DNA of 64,000 bases from Alistipes sp. (lineage in GTDB: Bacteria; Bacteroidota; Bacteroidia; Bacteroidales; Rikenellaceae): positions 1 to 64,000 of the forward strand of contig NZ_JAHHQJ010000008.1 of assembly GCF_020026455.1 (NCBI RefSeq), read 5' to 3'. Positions 25,401-32,654 of this stretch are shown in pieces. The first letter of the stretch is position 1. Each line of letters opens with the position of its first letter. A program made the position numbers and the translations under genes. The notes beneath the pieces are model-generated. The model did no database searches. It was not told the DNA's origin and saw only the letters and a program-made list of their open reading frames with translations.

Positions 25401-25824
25401 CGAGCTGCGCATAGGCCCCGTCGCGGTATTCGTAGCAGTAGTGCCGCAGGCCGTTGGTCAGCACCACGTAGCGCGCCCTGAGCACCGAATTGTAGCGCAC
25501 GGCCTGTGCGAGTGTCCGCTCGTTGATCGCAACGCTCGGGGCCTTGCACTCGGCCAGCAGCAGCGGCTCGGCCCGGTCGCCCACGACCACCACGTCGGCC
25601 CGCTGTGGCTGCCCGTTGAGCGCCACGGCATACTCCTGGACGATGCGTTTGGGCTGCACGCCGCAGTCGGCCGTCAGGTAGGCGATCAGGTGCTGCCGGA
25701 CCCACTCCTCGGGGGTCAGCACGAGGTAGATGCCCCGCAGCGAATCCCATACCTCCACGTCGTCGCCGCGGCGGCGCGCACGCAGCCGAATGGCAGGAAA
25801 ATTGAGTTTGGGCAGCCCGGACAT
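25372..25824 (-). CDS. HsdR N-terminal-like nuclease-fold protein
   Basis: Of 150 aa, taking the ATG at 25824; the frame is open far upstream but crosses the opposite-strand gene. ADVVVV followed by LLLAECKAPS matches the D...ExK core of the PD-(D/E)XK nuclease fold as found in the N-terminal domain of type I restriction HsdR subunits. RTLAQAVRYN then fits the same family. No HsdM, HsdS or helicase is nearby, so this is a stand-alone domain of unknown role. Its last residues (GGFPDLSGE) are encoded by the tandem repeat. Confidence 0.72.
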   Translation of the reverse strand: MSGLPKLNFPAIRLRARRRGDDVEVWDSLRGIYLVLTPEEWVRQHLIAYLTADCGVQPKRIVQEYAVALNGQPQRADVVVVGDRAEPLLLAECKAPSVAINERTLAQAVRYNSVLRARYVVLTNGLRHYCYEYRDGAYAQLGGFPDLSGE

Positions 25825-25845
25825 CGCAGTATCGAAAAATTTCCG

Positions 25846-25868
25846 TATCTTTACGGAGGACAAATATA
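25846..25868. promoter_or_regulatory. Overlapping divergent promoters
   Basis: TATCTTTA at 25846-25853 faces right toward the gene at 25876. CAAATATA at 25861-25868 reads TATATTTG on the minus strand and faces the gene starting at 25824. The near-palindrome CCGTATCTTTACGG spans the first element. Confidence 0.4.
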
Positions 25869-25875
25869 CGAACTT

Positions 25876-27174
25876 ATGCGGACTATTCTTTCGACCATAG
25901 CGCTTTTTTCCCTCTGCGGACTCTGCGCACAGGAGTACACACCGACTTACGGCCGCGAACTGCCGCGCGGCGAGATCCTCGCCTATCCTTCGGCCGAAGC
26001 GGCCACGGCGGCCGACGGCGGCGACAACCGCTACTTCACGCGTCTGACGGAATGGAATCTCAAGGACAACGTTTTCGCAACTCCGTTCACCGTGCCCTTC
26101 GCATGGGCCAACCGTCAGGTGCTGTTCCATCTGGGATGGGCTTCGGGCGACTACGAGGTGCGCGTAAACGGCCATCCCGTGGCCGGCAATGCCGACGGCA
26201 ACGCCCCGGCGGAGATCAACATCACCAAACAGGCCAAAGAGGGCCGCAACATGCTCGAAGTCATCCTCAGACAACCGTCGCCCGTCGCAGCGCTCGAAAG
26301 TTGGAAGGAGGCCCCGACACCCGCCATCGGCGGAGCCTGGCTGATGAGTCAGCCCACGCTGCGCGTGCGTGACATCGTAACCAAAACCCGCATGGGCGAA
26401 GACGGCAACGCCACGGCGGAGGTCGCCGTGGTGATGAAAAGCGAAGCCCTCAACCCGCGCACCTCGCGCCTCCACTACCAGCTGCTCACACCGACGGGCG
26501 AAAATGCCGCGGCGGGACACAAGGAGATCTCCCTCGGCATGCGCCGCGAAGACACGCTGCGCTTCCTGGCCCGCATCCCGGCCCACCTGCTGTGGAGCGC
26601 CGAGCTGCCCACACAGTACACGCTGCGGCTCAAAACCCAGCACGAAGGCCGCTACGTCGAATATCTGGAGCTCCGCCTGGGCTTCCGCTCGGTGGAGATG
26701 CGCGACGGACAAATGACGCTCAACGCGCACCCCGTGACGCTGCGCGTGCGTGAAGTCCCCGCAACGATCACCGAAAACGAAATCACGGCACTGCGCGAGC
26801 AGGGCTTCAACACACTGAAACTGCTGCCCGGCCCCGTTCCCGAGTCGCTGCTGGATTTTTGCGACATGCGGGGCCTTTACGTGATTGCACAGGCCCCGAT
26901 CGACACCCGCCGCAGCGGAGAGTCGCGCCGCAAGGGCGGCAATCCGTCCAACGTCCCCGAATGGCAGTCGGCATACCTCGAACGCACGGAGAACAGCTAC
27001 CACACCACAAAGCGCCATCCGTCGGTGGTGGCCTTCGCTTTGGCCACACACGCGGCCAACGGCATCAACCTCTACGAAAGCTATCTGAACATGAAGCGTT
27101 TCGGCGATTCGCGACCCTTCATCTACCCGGATGCCGGCGGCGAGTGGAACAGCGACAAACTGGTGGTGGAATAA
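25876..27174 (+). CDS. Secreted GH2-like protein lacking catalytic residues
   Basis: Of 432 aa with a signal peptide (ending CAQ, residues 1-18). It has the N-terminal jelly roll of family 2 glycoside hydrolases (FHLGWASGDYEVRVNGHPV), an Ig-like middle domain and the beginning of a TIM barrel (GFRSVEMRDGQMTLNAHPV). Where active enzymes have a GNE motif holding the acid/base Glu after NHPSV, this protein has RHPSVVAFALATHAANG. It ends soon after, without the nucleophile region, and its length is well short of full GH2 enzymes. It is therefore probably a binding protein or a decayed enzyme, though the reading frame is intact. Confidence 0.65.
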   Translation: MRTILSTIALFSLCGLCAQEYTPTYGRELPRGEILAYPSAEAATAADGGDNRYFTRLTEWNLKDNVFATPFTVPFAWANRQVLFHLGWASGDYEVRVNGHPVAGNADGNAPAEINITKQAKEGRNMLEVILRQPSPVAALESWKEAPTPAIGGAWLMSQPTLRVRDIVTKTRMGEDGNATAEVAVVMKSEALNPRTSRLHYQLLTPTGENAAAGHKEISLGMRREDTLRFLARIPAHLLWSAELPTQYTLRLKTQHEGRYVEYLELRLGFRSVEMRDGQMTLNAHPVTLRVREVPATITENEITALREQGFNTLKLLPGPVPESLLDFCDMRGLYVIAQAPIDTRRSGESRRKGGNPSNVPEWQSAYLERTENSYHTTKRHPSVVAFALATHAANGINLYESYLNMKRFGDSRPFIYPDAGGEWNSDKLVVE

Positions 27175-27224
27175 GCCCGAAGAGCGAAAAAGAAGATTTT
27201 TTACAAATTTTTTCGACAAAATTT

Positions 27225-27254
27225 TTGGAGATATAAAAATTATGACTACCTTTG
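27225..27254 (+). promoter_or_regulatory. Promoter of tRNA-Lys
   Basis: TTG at 27225-27227 and TACCTTTG at 27247-27254, separated by 19 bases, match the Bacteroidetes -33/-7 promoter well. Confidence 0.7.
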
Positions 27255-27279
27255 CACTCGCAATCGGATAATGATTGAT

Positions 27280-27352
27280 GCCTCTTTAGCTCAGTTGGTA
27301 GAGCACGACACTCTTAATGTTGGGGTCCAGGGTTCGAGCCCCTGAGGGGGTA
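27280..27352 (+). tRNA. tRNA-Lys (CTT)
   Basis: 73 bases fold as a full cloverleaf: acceptor GCCTCTT with AGGGGGT, D-stem GCTC/GAGC, anticodon stem CGACA/TGTTG around loop CTCTTAA, and T-stem CAGGG/CCCTG around TTCGAGC. The anticodon is CTT (Lys). CCA is not fully encoded. The acceptor contains several G-T pairs. Confidence 0.95.
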
Positions 27353-27375
27353 CAAAAAATCTGCGAGATGCAGCA

Positions 27376-27409
27376 AAGTCCTGAAAATTTGATTTTCAGG
27401 ACTTTTTCA
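27376..27409 (+). terminator. Terminator after tRNA-Lys
   Basis: Thirteen-bp perfect stem AAGTCCTGAAAAT (27376-27388) with ATTTTCAGGACTT (27392-27404), followed by Ts. Confidence 0.9.
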
Positions 27410-27848
27410 TTTATTCCCCTCACAAGTCACACGGCACAATAGCCCATTCTCCGTGTGTGAATCATTCGTAAATCCGTTCCGACGGCGTTGCAAGAGTCAC
27501 GAAACAGACATTTATACTCTGATTTACACGGCATGGCGCATCCTGACCGATGCAAACACGGAGAACAAAACCGGAGAGGGGGGGGGTGAAGAAAACCCAA
27601 AGGAGTCCCCCAAAAACCAAGGATCCTTCGGGGAAGACGGCAAAAGCAAAGATCCTCCTTCACATACATCTGAAGCACGCCGGACCGTGCCGAACACATC
27701 TGTGGACGAAACATGCGGTCAAGACCGACAAAAAGGCCGGAATGGCATACCTCCGCCCGTGGAGCCGGCCCGGCCCCAAAGCTGCAAAGGATCGCCCCGT
27801 CGCATCCACGGCCGCCCCGAGAATTTGGAGTAGTCCCACCAAAATGAC
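27410..27848. other. Intergenic region with a G9 tract
   Basis: No credible gene. Open frames exist but have odd composition. A run of exactly nine Gs lies at 27578-27586. Confidence 0.5.
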
Positions 27849-27881
27849 AAAAGCGGACCCAGGTTGCGGATCCGCTTTTTT
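27849..27881 (-). terminator. Terminator at the 3' end of tpx
   Basis: AAAAGCGGA (27849-27857) pairs with TCCGCTTTT (27871-27879) across a 13-base loop. It lies 17 bases beyond the tpx stop and could act in both directions. Confidence 0.65.
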
Positions 27882-27897
27882 CAGTTGTCTCGGCGAC

Positions 27898-28407
27898 TTA
27901 CTGCGCCAGTTCGTGCACCATGGCCAACACCTTATCGTAGTCGGGTTCGTGGGAGACCTCGGGCACATACTCTACATAGCGCACCACATCGTCGCGGTCC
28001 ACAACCACCACACCGCGCGCCAGCAGACGCAGTCCGTCGAGCACGAAGCCATACTTCATGCCGAAATCCAGATCCTTATAATCCGAGAAAACATGCACGC
28101 GGTCGATACCCTCGGCAGCGCAGAAGCGTTTCTGCGCGAAGGGCAGGTCGACCGACAGCGACACGACGACCACATCGTCGCCCAGTTTCGACGCCTCGCG
28201 GTTGAAGCGAATGTTCTGCAACGAGCATACCGGGGTGTCTACCGACGGAAAGACGCTGTAAATGCGCACCTTGCCACGAAAAACATCCGACGAAACAGGC
28301 TGCAGTCCGGCGTCGGTGACCGTAAATTCGGGAGCTTTCTCCCCCACTTTGCAGCGATTGCCGACAAGCGCCACGGGCTTGCCAGCGAAAATTACCTTGT
28401 GATCCAT
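27898..28407 (-). CDS. tpx: Thiol peroxidase
   Basis: Of 169 aa, the usual Tpx length. The peroxidatic Cys61 lies in PSVDTPVCSLQ, and the resolving Cys96 in KRFCAAEG, giving the atypical 2-Cys pattern of Tpx. GEKAPEFTVTD at the N terminus and the final DYDKVLA segment also fit. It reduces hydrogen peroxide and organic peroxides using thioredoxin. The 264-base gap to mtaD suggests its own promoter, which I could not pinpoint. Confidence 0.92.
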   Translation of the reverse strand: MDHKVIFAGKPVALVGNRCKVGEKAPEFTVTDAGLQPVSSDVFRGKVRIYSVFPSVDTPVCSLQNIRFNREASKLGDDVVVVSLSVDLPFAQKRFCAAEGIDRVHVFSDYKDLDFGMKYGFVLDGLRLLARGVVVVDRDDVVRYVEYVPEVSHEPDYDKVLAMVHELAQ

Positions 28408-28439
28408 AATTCGATAGTTTTAATCAGGTTGTTTAACAC

Positions 28440-28671
28440 AATTTCAATGCCACCCACCCTGCAGGCCGGTTTTCGAAACGAAGTTTCGCCCAGCCCCCAC
28501 AGGCGGATTTTTCGAAACGCAACACCCGCAGCCCTCACTGCCGGGTTTTCGGGAAGCAATTCCGCACGCCCCTTCCGCAGCCGGGAGTTCGCCCTCCGCC
28601 GCCGGGTTTTCGGGAAGCGTCATCCCCTTCCGCAGCCGGGGGTTCGCCCTCCGCCGCCCTCCCGCAGGCGA
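28440..28671. repeat. Imperfect ~55-bp tandem repeats next to the mtaD 3' end
   Basis: Copies of CCTTCCGCAGCCGGG(A/G)GTTCGCCCTCCGCCGCC begin at 28571 and 28626, a period of 55. More degenerate copies (CCGGGTTTTCGGGAAGC) extend left to about 28460. The array ends at the mtaD stop codon. Confidence 0.7.
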
Positions 28672-29982
28672 TTATCGGCCGGCCTTGATGCGCGCGGCGG
28701 CCGCCGTAACTCCGGCATAGAGCGCCGGCAGGTCGACACCCGTTACACAGCGGTTCTCGACGACGATCCGTCCGTCCACGACCACCGTATCGACATCCGC
28801 AGCCTTGCTGCAGTAAACCAGATTCGACACCACGTCGTTGACGGGCTGCAAATGCGGTTTCTGCAAGTCCACGACGATCAGATCGGCCAGCGCACCCTCG
28901 CGGATGACGCCCAGCTCGCCGTCGGCATAGCCCATCGCCCGCGCGCCGTTTGCGGTCGCCAGACGCAGGGCCTCCCAGGCCGGAAGCGCCACGGGATCAC
29001 CCGTTGCGGATTTTTGCAGGAAGGCCGCCGTACGCACCTCCTCGAACATGTCCAGATCGTTGTTCGAACAGGGCCCGTCCGTACCGACCGTCACCAGCAC
29101 TCCCGCGGTGCGCATCCGCTCGACGGGCGCCACGCCGCTCGATATTTTCATATTACTCTGCGGATTGTGCGACACGGCGACTCCCCGCGCCGCGAGTGTC
29201 TCGATATCACTGTCGGTCACGTAGATGCAGTGCGCGCCGATGGTCTTCGGACCCAACAGTCCCAGGCTGTCGAGCAGTTCCACAGAGGTGCGTCCGTACC
29301 TCTCCCTCACGATGCGCACCTCGTCCTGCGTCTCCGAGATATGGGTCATCAGATGCAAGCCGTATTTGTCCGCCAACTGTTTGCCGCGCAGGAGGTTTTC
29401 GGGTGACACGGTATAGGGCGCATGGGGCGCTAGGGCGATCTGCACCCGGTCGCAGCCGGCAGCCCGCCGCACGGCCTCCTCCACCTGGGGCATCACCTCG
29501 TCGACGTTCGAATCGAAGTAGTTGCAGCCCAGCATGGTGCGGATACCCAGCTGTTGGACGGTCTCCACGCAGCGGTCTTCGTCGTAGTACATGTCGACGA
29601 ACGACGTCACGCCGCCCAGCAGCATCTCGACCACACCGAGCGTCATACCCAGCACCACGTCGTCCGCAGTCTGCCGCGCCTCGAAGGGCCATATATAATC
29701 GTTGAGCCACTCCATCAGGGCGATATCGTCGGCATAGCTGCGCTGCAGGGTCATGGCCGCATGGCAGTGGGTGTTCACCAGCCCCGGCATCACGAGTTTG
29801 CCCCGGCAGTCGATCTCCCGGAGCCCAGGGTGCGCCTCACGAAACTTCGCGGCGGCCGTTTCCGACTCCGCAACCAGCACAATGCGGTTGCCGTCGACGC
29901 CCACCCAGCCCGTAAAGGTGCGGGGAGCGTTCCCGGTGGCCGTCATTGGCAGCACCGTCGCATTAGAAAACAGAATTGCCAT
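28672..29982 (-). CDS. mtaD: Amidohydrolase, 5'-methylthioadenosine/S-adenosylhomocysteine deaminase type
   Basis: Of 436 aa. Metal-binding motifs are in order: VNTHCHAAM, HAPYTVSP, THISETQDE, AHCIYVTD and VGTDGPCSNNDLDMF. These fit the MtaD/ATZ-TRZ branch of cytosolic amidohydrolases, which deaminate MTA, SAH or adenosine-type nucleosides. It begins 29 bases after the DUF1573 gene on the same strand, so it is probably the last gene of the exbB-exbD-tonB transcript. Substrate preference cannot be read from sequence. Confidence 0.85.
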   Translation of the reverse strand: MAILFSNATVLPMTATGNAPRTFTGWVGVDGNRIVLVAESETAAAKFREAHPGLREIDCRGKLVMPGLVNTHCHAAMTLQRSYADDIALMEWLNDYIWPFEARQTADDVVLGMTLGVVEMLLGGVTSFVDMYYDEDRCVETVQQLGIRTMLGCNYFDSNVDEVMPQVEEAVRRAAGCDRVQIALAPHAPYTVSPENLLRGKQLADKYGLHLMTHISETQDEVRIVRERYGRTSVELLDSLGLLGPKTIGAHCIYVTDSDIETLAARGVAVSHNPQSNMKISSGVAPVERMRTAGVLVTVGTDGPCSNNDLDMFEEVRTAAFLQKSATGDPVALPAWEALRLATANGARAMGYADGELGVIREGALADLIVVDLQKPHLQPVNDVVSNLVYCSKAADVDTVVVDGRIVVENRCVTGVDLPALYAGVTAAAARIKAGR

Positions 29983-30011
29983 AAAATGAATGGTATTTGT
30001 TTGTATTCACA

Positions 30012-30434
30012 TTACTTTTTCGGTCTCGACCTCGGTGCGGGCATCCCCTCGATCGAGTTTCCCTGCACGGTGATCACGTCACGGCCATCGACCGAATTGG
30101 AGTAGACCCGGATCACCTTGTTGAAAGCCCCCGGCTCACTCTTGTGGGGTTCGTAGATGATGCGGATCACCCCCGAGTCGGCCGGCTCCACGGGACGCTT
30201 CGAAAACGACGCCTTGAGACACGAACACGAGGTGATGACCCGCAGCAGCACCAGCGGAGCCGTTCCGTCGTTGACGAAGCGGAATTCACGGACCAGGTCG
30301 CCGCCCTTGCGGGGCACATCGCCGAAATCGTGAGTCGCCGTCTCCAACCGGAGGTGCGCCCCCTTCTGGGGATTTTCGGCATAGCCCGCAGCGAAAACCA
30401 GGCAGGCCGAAAGGGTTAACAGGATCTGTCGCAT
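30012..30434 (-). CDS. Secreted DUF1573 protein
   Basis: Of 140 aa from the ATG at 30434; a TTG two codons upstream is in frame. A signal peptide covers the first ~19 residues (LLTLSACLVFAAGYA). HDFGDVPRKGGDLVREF is the DUF1573 signature, an Ig-like/ASPM-SPD-2-like fold common in Bacteroidetes envelopes, and GNSIEGMP closes it. Function is unknown. It follows tonB by about 105 bases and precedes mtaD. Confidence 0.85.
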   Translation of the reverse strand: MRQILLTLSACLVFAAGYAENPQKGAHLRLETATHDFGDVPRKGGDLVREFRFVNDGTAPLVLLRVITSCSCLKASFSKRPVEPADSGVIRIIYEPHKSEPGAFNKVIRVYSNSVDGRDVITVQGNSIEGMPAPRSRPKK

Positions 30435-30540
30435 AGCCAAAATTTGAATTTATCCAATCTCATCATACCTACGGGCGGCGGGAACCCGAAAAACGGACAC
30501 CGCCCCGGCCGCCCCGACACGTACTTCTCAACTCCGCACG

Positions 30541-31230
30541 TCACTCCATGCGGAAAATATAGGTGATCGTGCCGCCCTGCACCGCGGCGCGGCTCTCGCT
30601 GAAGCGCGCCTTGCGGGCCGCGGCCTTCGCCGCCTCGATCAACTCGGCAGCGTCCGTGGTCGAACCCTTGGGCTCGAACGAGGCCCCCGTGACCTTGCCC
30701 GAAGCGTCGACCGTCACGCGGATCACGACCTTGCCGCCCTTCTCGCCCGGATACGACGGCTTGGGCAGGTTGCCCACCAGTCCGCGCCCCTTCAGCCCCT
30801 GGTCCAGCTGGTCCAGTCCGTCGGGATTCAGCCCCGGTCCCGTGCCGCTGGCCTTGTCCTCGCCCTCGGGAGCGCGGGGATTGCCCGCATTGTCGGGTTC
30901 GTCGGCCCCGCCCTTGTTCATCTTGAACAACGCCTTGGGATTGGGAGTCTGCGTCACCGGGTCCTTGCCCGCAACCTGCGCCGTCTGCTCCACGGGAGCC
31001 TCGACATCGTGCACGCGCGGCTCGTTGGCCACCTTCACGGGCGGCTTCGGCGGCTCGGGGACCAGCGGCTCGGTGAAGTCGACGAGAATCGTGTCGCCGG
31101 GCTTGTCCATCACCTGCGAGAAATCGAACGACACCAGCGCGAACGAGCCGAGCAGCAACACGCCGTAGACCGCCGTTGCGATCATCGCCCACCGTCGCGG
31201 GGATTTATTATCGGGATCGTAGTAATACAT
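30541..31230 (-). CDS. tonB: TonB-family energy transducer
   Basis: Of 229 aa, starting at MYYYDPDNKS (31230). One membrane helix lies near residues 16-36 (AMIATAVYGVLLLGS). A proline-rich stretch (EPLVPEPPKPPVK) spans the periplasm. The C-terminal TonB domain starts near residue 135 (SYPGEKGGKVVIRVTVDASG). With ExbB and ExbD it passes proton-motive force to outer-membrane receptors such as SusC proteins. The frame continues upstream of 31230 without TonB-like sequence. Confidence 0.88.
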   Translation of the reverse strand: MYYYDPDNKSPRRWAMIATAVYGVLLLGSFALVSFDFSQVMDKPGDTILVDFTEPLVPEPPKPPVKVANEPRVHDVEAPVEQTAQVAGKDPVTQTPNPKALFKMNKGGADEPDNAGNPRAPEGEDKASGTGPGLNPDGLDQLDQGLKGRGLVGNLPKPSYPGEKGGKVVIRVTVDASGKVTGASFEPKGSTTDAAELIEAAKAAARKARFSESRAAVQGGTITYIFRME

Positions 31231-31384
31231 AAACGTAATTTCACCAACATTCGGAAATCTCCTTTGCCGCTCTGCGGCACATAAGCCCCCTCCGCGGAGG
31301 AGGGAGGTGTCTGGCGTGGGATCGGATCGGCAGACGCAGCCGACCGGCCGCGCAAGCACCCCAACGATCCGCAGACTCGCCCGA

Positions 31385-31792
31385 CTATCGCGGCGAGGTT
31401 GCCAGGATTAACTTGTAGTTATTGTCCTTGGCGATGTTCATGACCTTCACCACCTCGTCCACCGCAACGCTCTTGTCGCAGTGGAGCGAAACGGTGGCAT
31501 CCTTCTGCCCGTCGAGCCGCGCCTTGAGCGCCCGTTCCACGCCGCCGATCGAACCCACGTCCTGCAATTCGACGTAGTAACGATACTTGCCGTGGCCCGT
31601 ATCCTGAACCGACACCGAGGTCATCGCCTTGTCCTTCAACTGGTTCGAGCTTTTCGGAAGCATCAGTTTCAGGGCATTGGGATTGATCAGCGTCGTGGCG
31701 ATCAGGAGGAACAGCAGCAGCAGGAACATCAGGTCGGTCATCGACGAGGCCGAGAACGATTTATCGACTTTCGATCCGTGTTTGATAGCCAT
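31385..31792 (-). CDS. exbD: ExbD/TolR biopolymer transport protein
   Basis: Of 135 aa. One N-terminal membrane helix follows the conserved Asp (SASSMTDLMFLLLLFLLI), where that Asp is the proton-path residue of ExbD. The C terminus VAVDEVVKVMNIAKDNNY fits the periplasmic domain. It starts 6 bases after exbB. Only one exbD is seen; many Bacteroidetes loci have two. Confidence 0.92.
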   Translation of the reverse strand: MAIKHGSKVDKSFSASSMTDLMFLLLLFLLIATTLINPNALKLMLPKSSNQLKDKAMTSVSVQDTGHGKYRYYVELQDVGSIGGVERALKARLDGQKDATVSLHCDKSVAVDEVVKVMNIAKDNNYKLILATSPR

Positions 31793-31798
31793 AACGCA

Positions 31799-32473
31799 CT
31801 ATTTTTGAACGGGTTGATTCAGAATATCCATAAATGCGATCGAGTTGGCCTCCATCTGGAAGACCAGCTTCTCGATGCGCGCCACGAGGTAGTTGTAGCC
31901 GAAGTAGGCCGGGATGCCGACGATAAGACCCATCACGGTCGTCACCATCGCCACATACATACCGCTCGACAGCAGCCCCAGGTCGACCGTGCCGCCGGCG
32001 GCGGACATGTCCATGAAGGTCTGCACCATACCCAAGACCGTTCCCAGGAAACCGATCATCGGTGCGCCGCCGGCGATCGTGGCCAGGAACGGAAGTCCGT
32101 TTTCGAGTTTCGAGACCTCGAGGTTGGCGACATTCTCGATGGCGGTCTGCACGTCGCTCATCGGGCGTCCGATGCGCTCGATGCCCTTCTCGATCATGCG
32201 CGCAATGGGCGTGTCGGTCTTCCTGCAGAGGTTCACGGCCGTCGAGATCTTGCCGTCGGAGATGTAATCGCGGATGCGGTTCATGAAGTTCATGTCCAGC
32301 ACCGAAGCCTTGCGGATGGCCATGAAGCGCTCCACGAAGATGAAGATCGTCACGCCTCCCAGCGCCAGCAGCGGCCACATCAGCCAGCCGCCTTTGGTAA
32401 ACAGGGTCCACAAGCCCATCCGGGTCTCCTCACTTACGGCCACCGCCTCGGCAGCCTGCAAAAATGTTGTCAT
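31799..32473 (-). CDS. exbB: ExbB/TolQ proton channel
   Basis: Of 224 aa with three membrane segments (near residues 26-50, 110-135 and 155-180). PFLATIAGGAPMIGFLGTVLGM and VTTVMGLIVGIPAYFGYNYL are the MotA/TolQ/ExbB signature. First gene of the minus-strand exbB-exbD-tonB-DUF1573-mtaD series. Confidence 0.93.
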   Translation of the reverse strand: MTTFLQAAEAVAVSEETRMGLWTLFTKGGWLMWPLLALGGVTIFIFVERFMAIRKASVLDMNFMNRIRDYISDGKISTAVNLCRKTDTPIARMIEKGIERIGRPMSDVQTAIENVANLEVSKLENGLPFLATIAGGAPMIGFLGTVLGMVQTFMDMSAAGGTVDLGLLSSGMYVAMVTTVMGLIVGIPAYFGYNYLVARIEKLVFQMEANSIAFMDILNQPVQK

Positions 32474-32654
32474 AGTTTTTAATGCGTTTATTTAAAATTT
32501 GTTATCTGTCTCGTTGCTTCGTCCGTCCTCGCCCGCAGTCCAACGGTGCGCCCTCGGGCTCCGTTCTCCCGGGAGGGAGCCCCCGCAAAGCGGTCGCCCG
32601 GCCGGGATCAACCCCCTGTTTTTCCAGTGTTCCGCCGAAAATCGGGCGTTATTT

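Noticed and set aside
24997..25875. Upstream extension of the GH2-like frame
   Set aside because: It runs through the response regulator in another frame and through the repeat array; the signal peptide begins at 25876.
27453..27833. 126-codon open frame after tRNA-Lys
   Set aside because: Composition is odd, it crosses the G9 tract, and no family features or ribosome-binding context support it.
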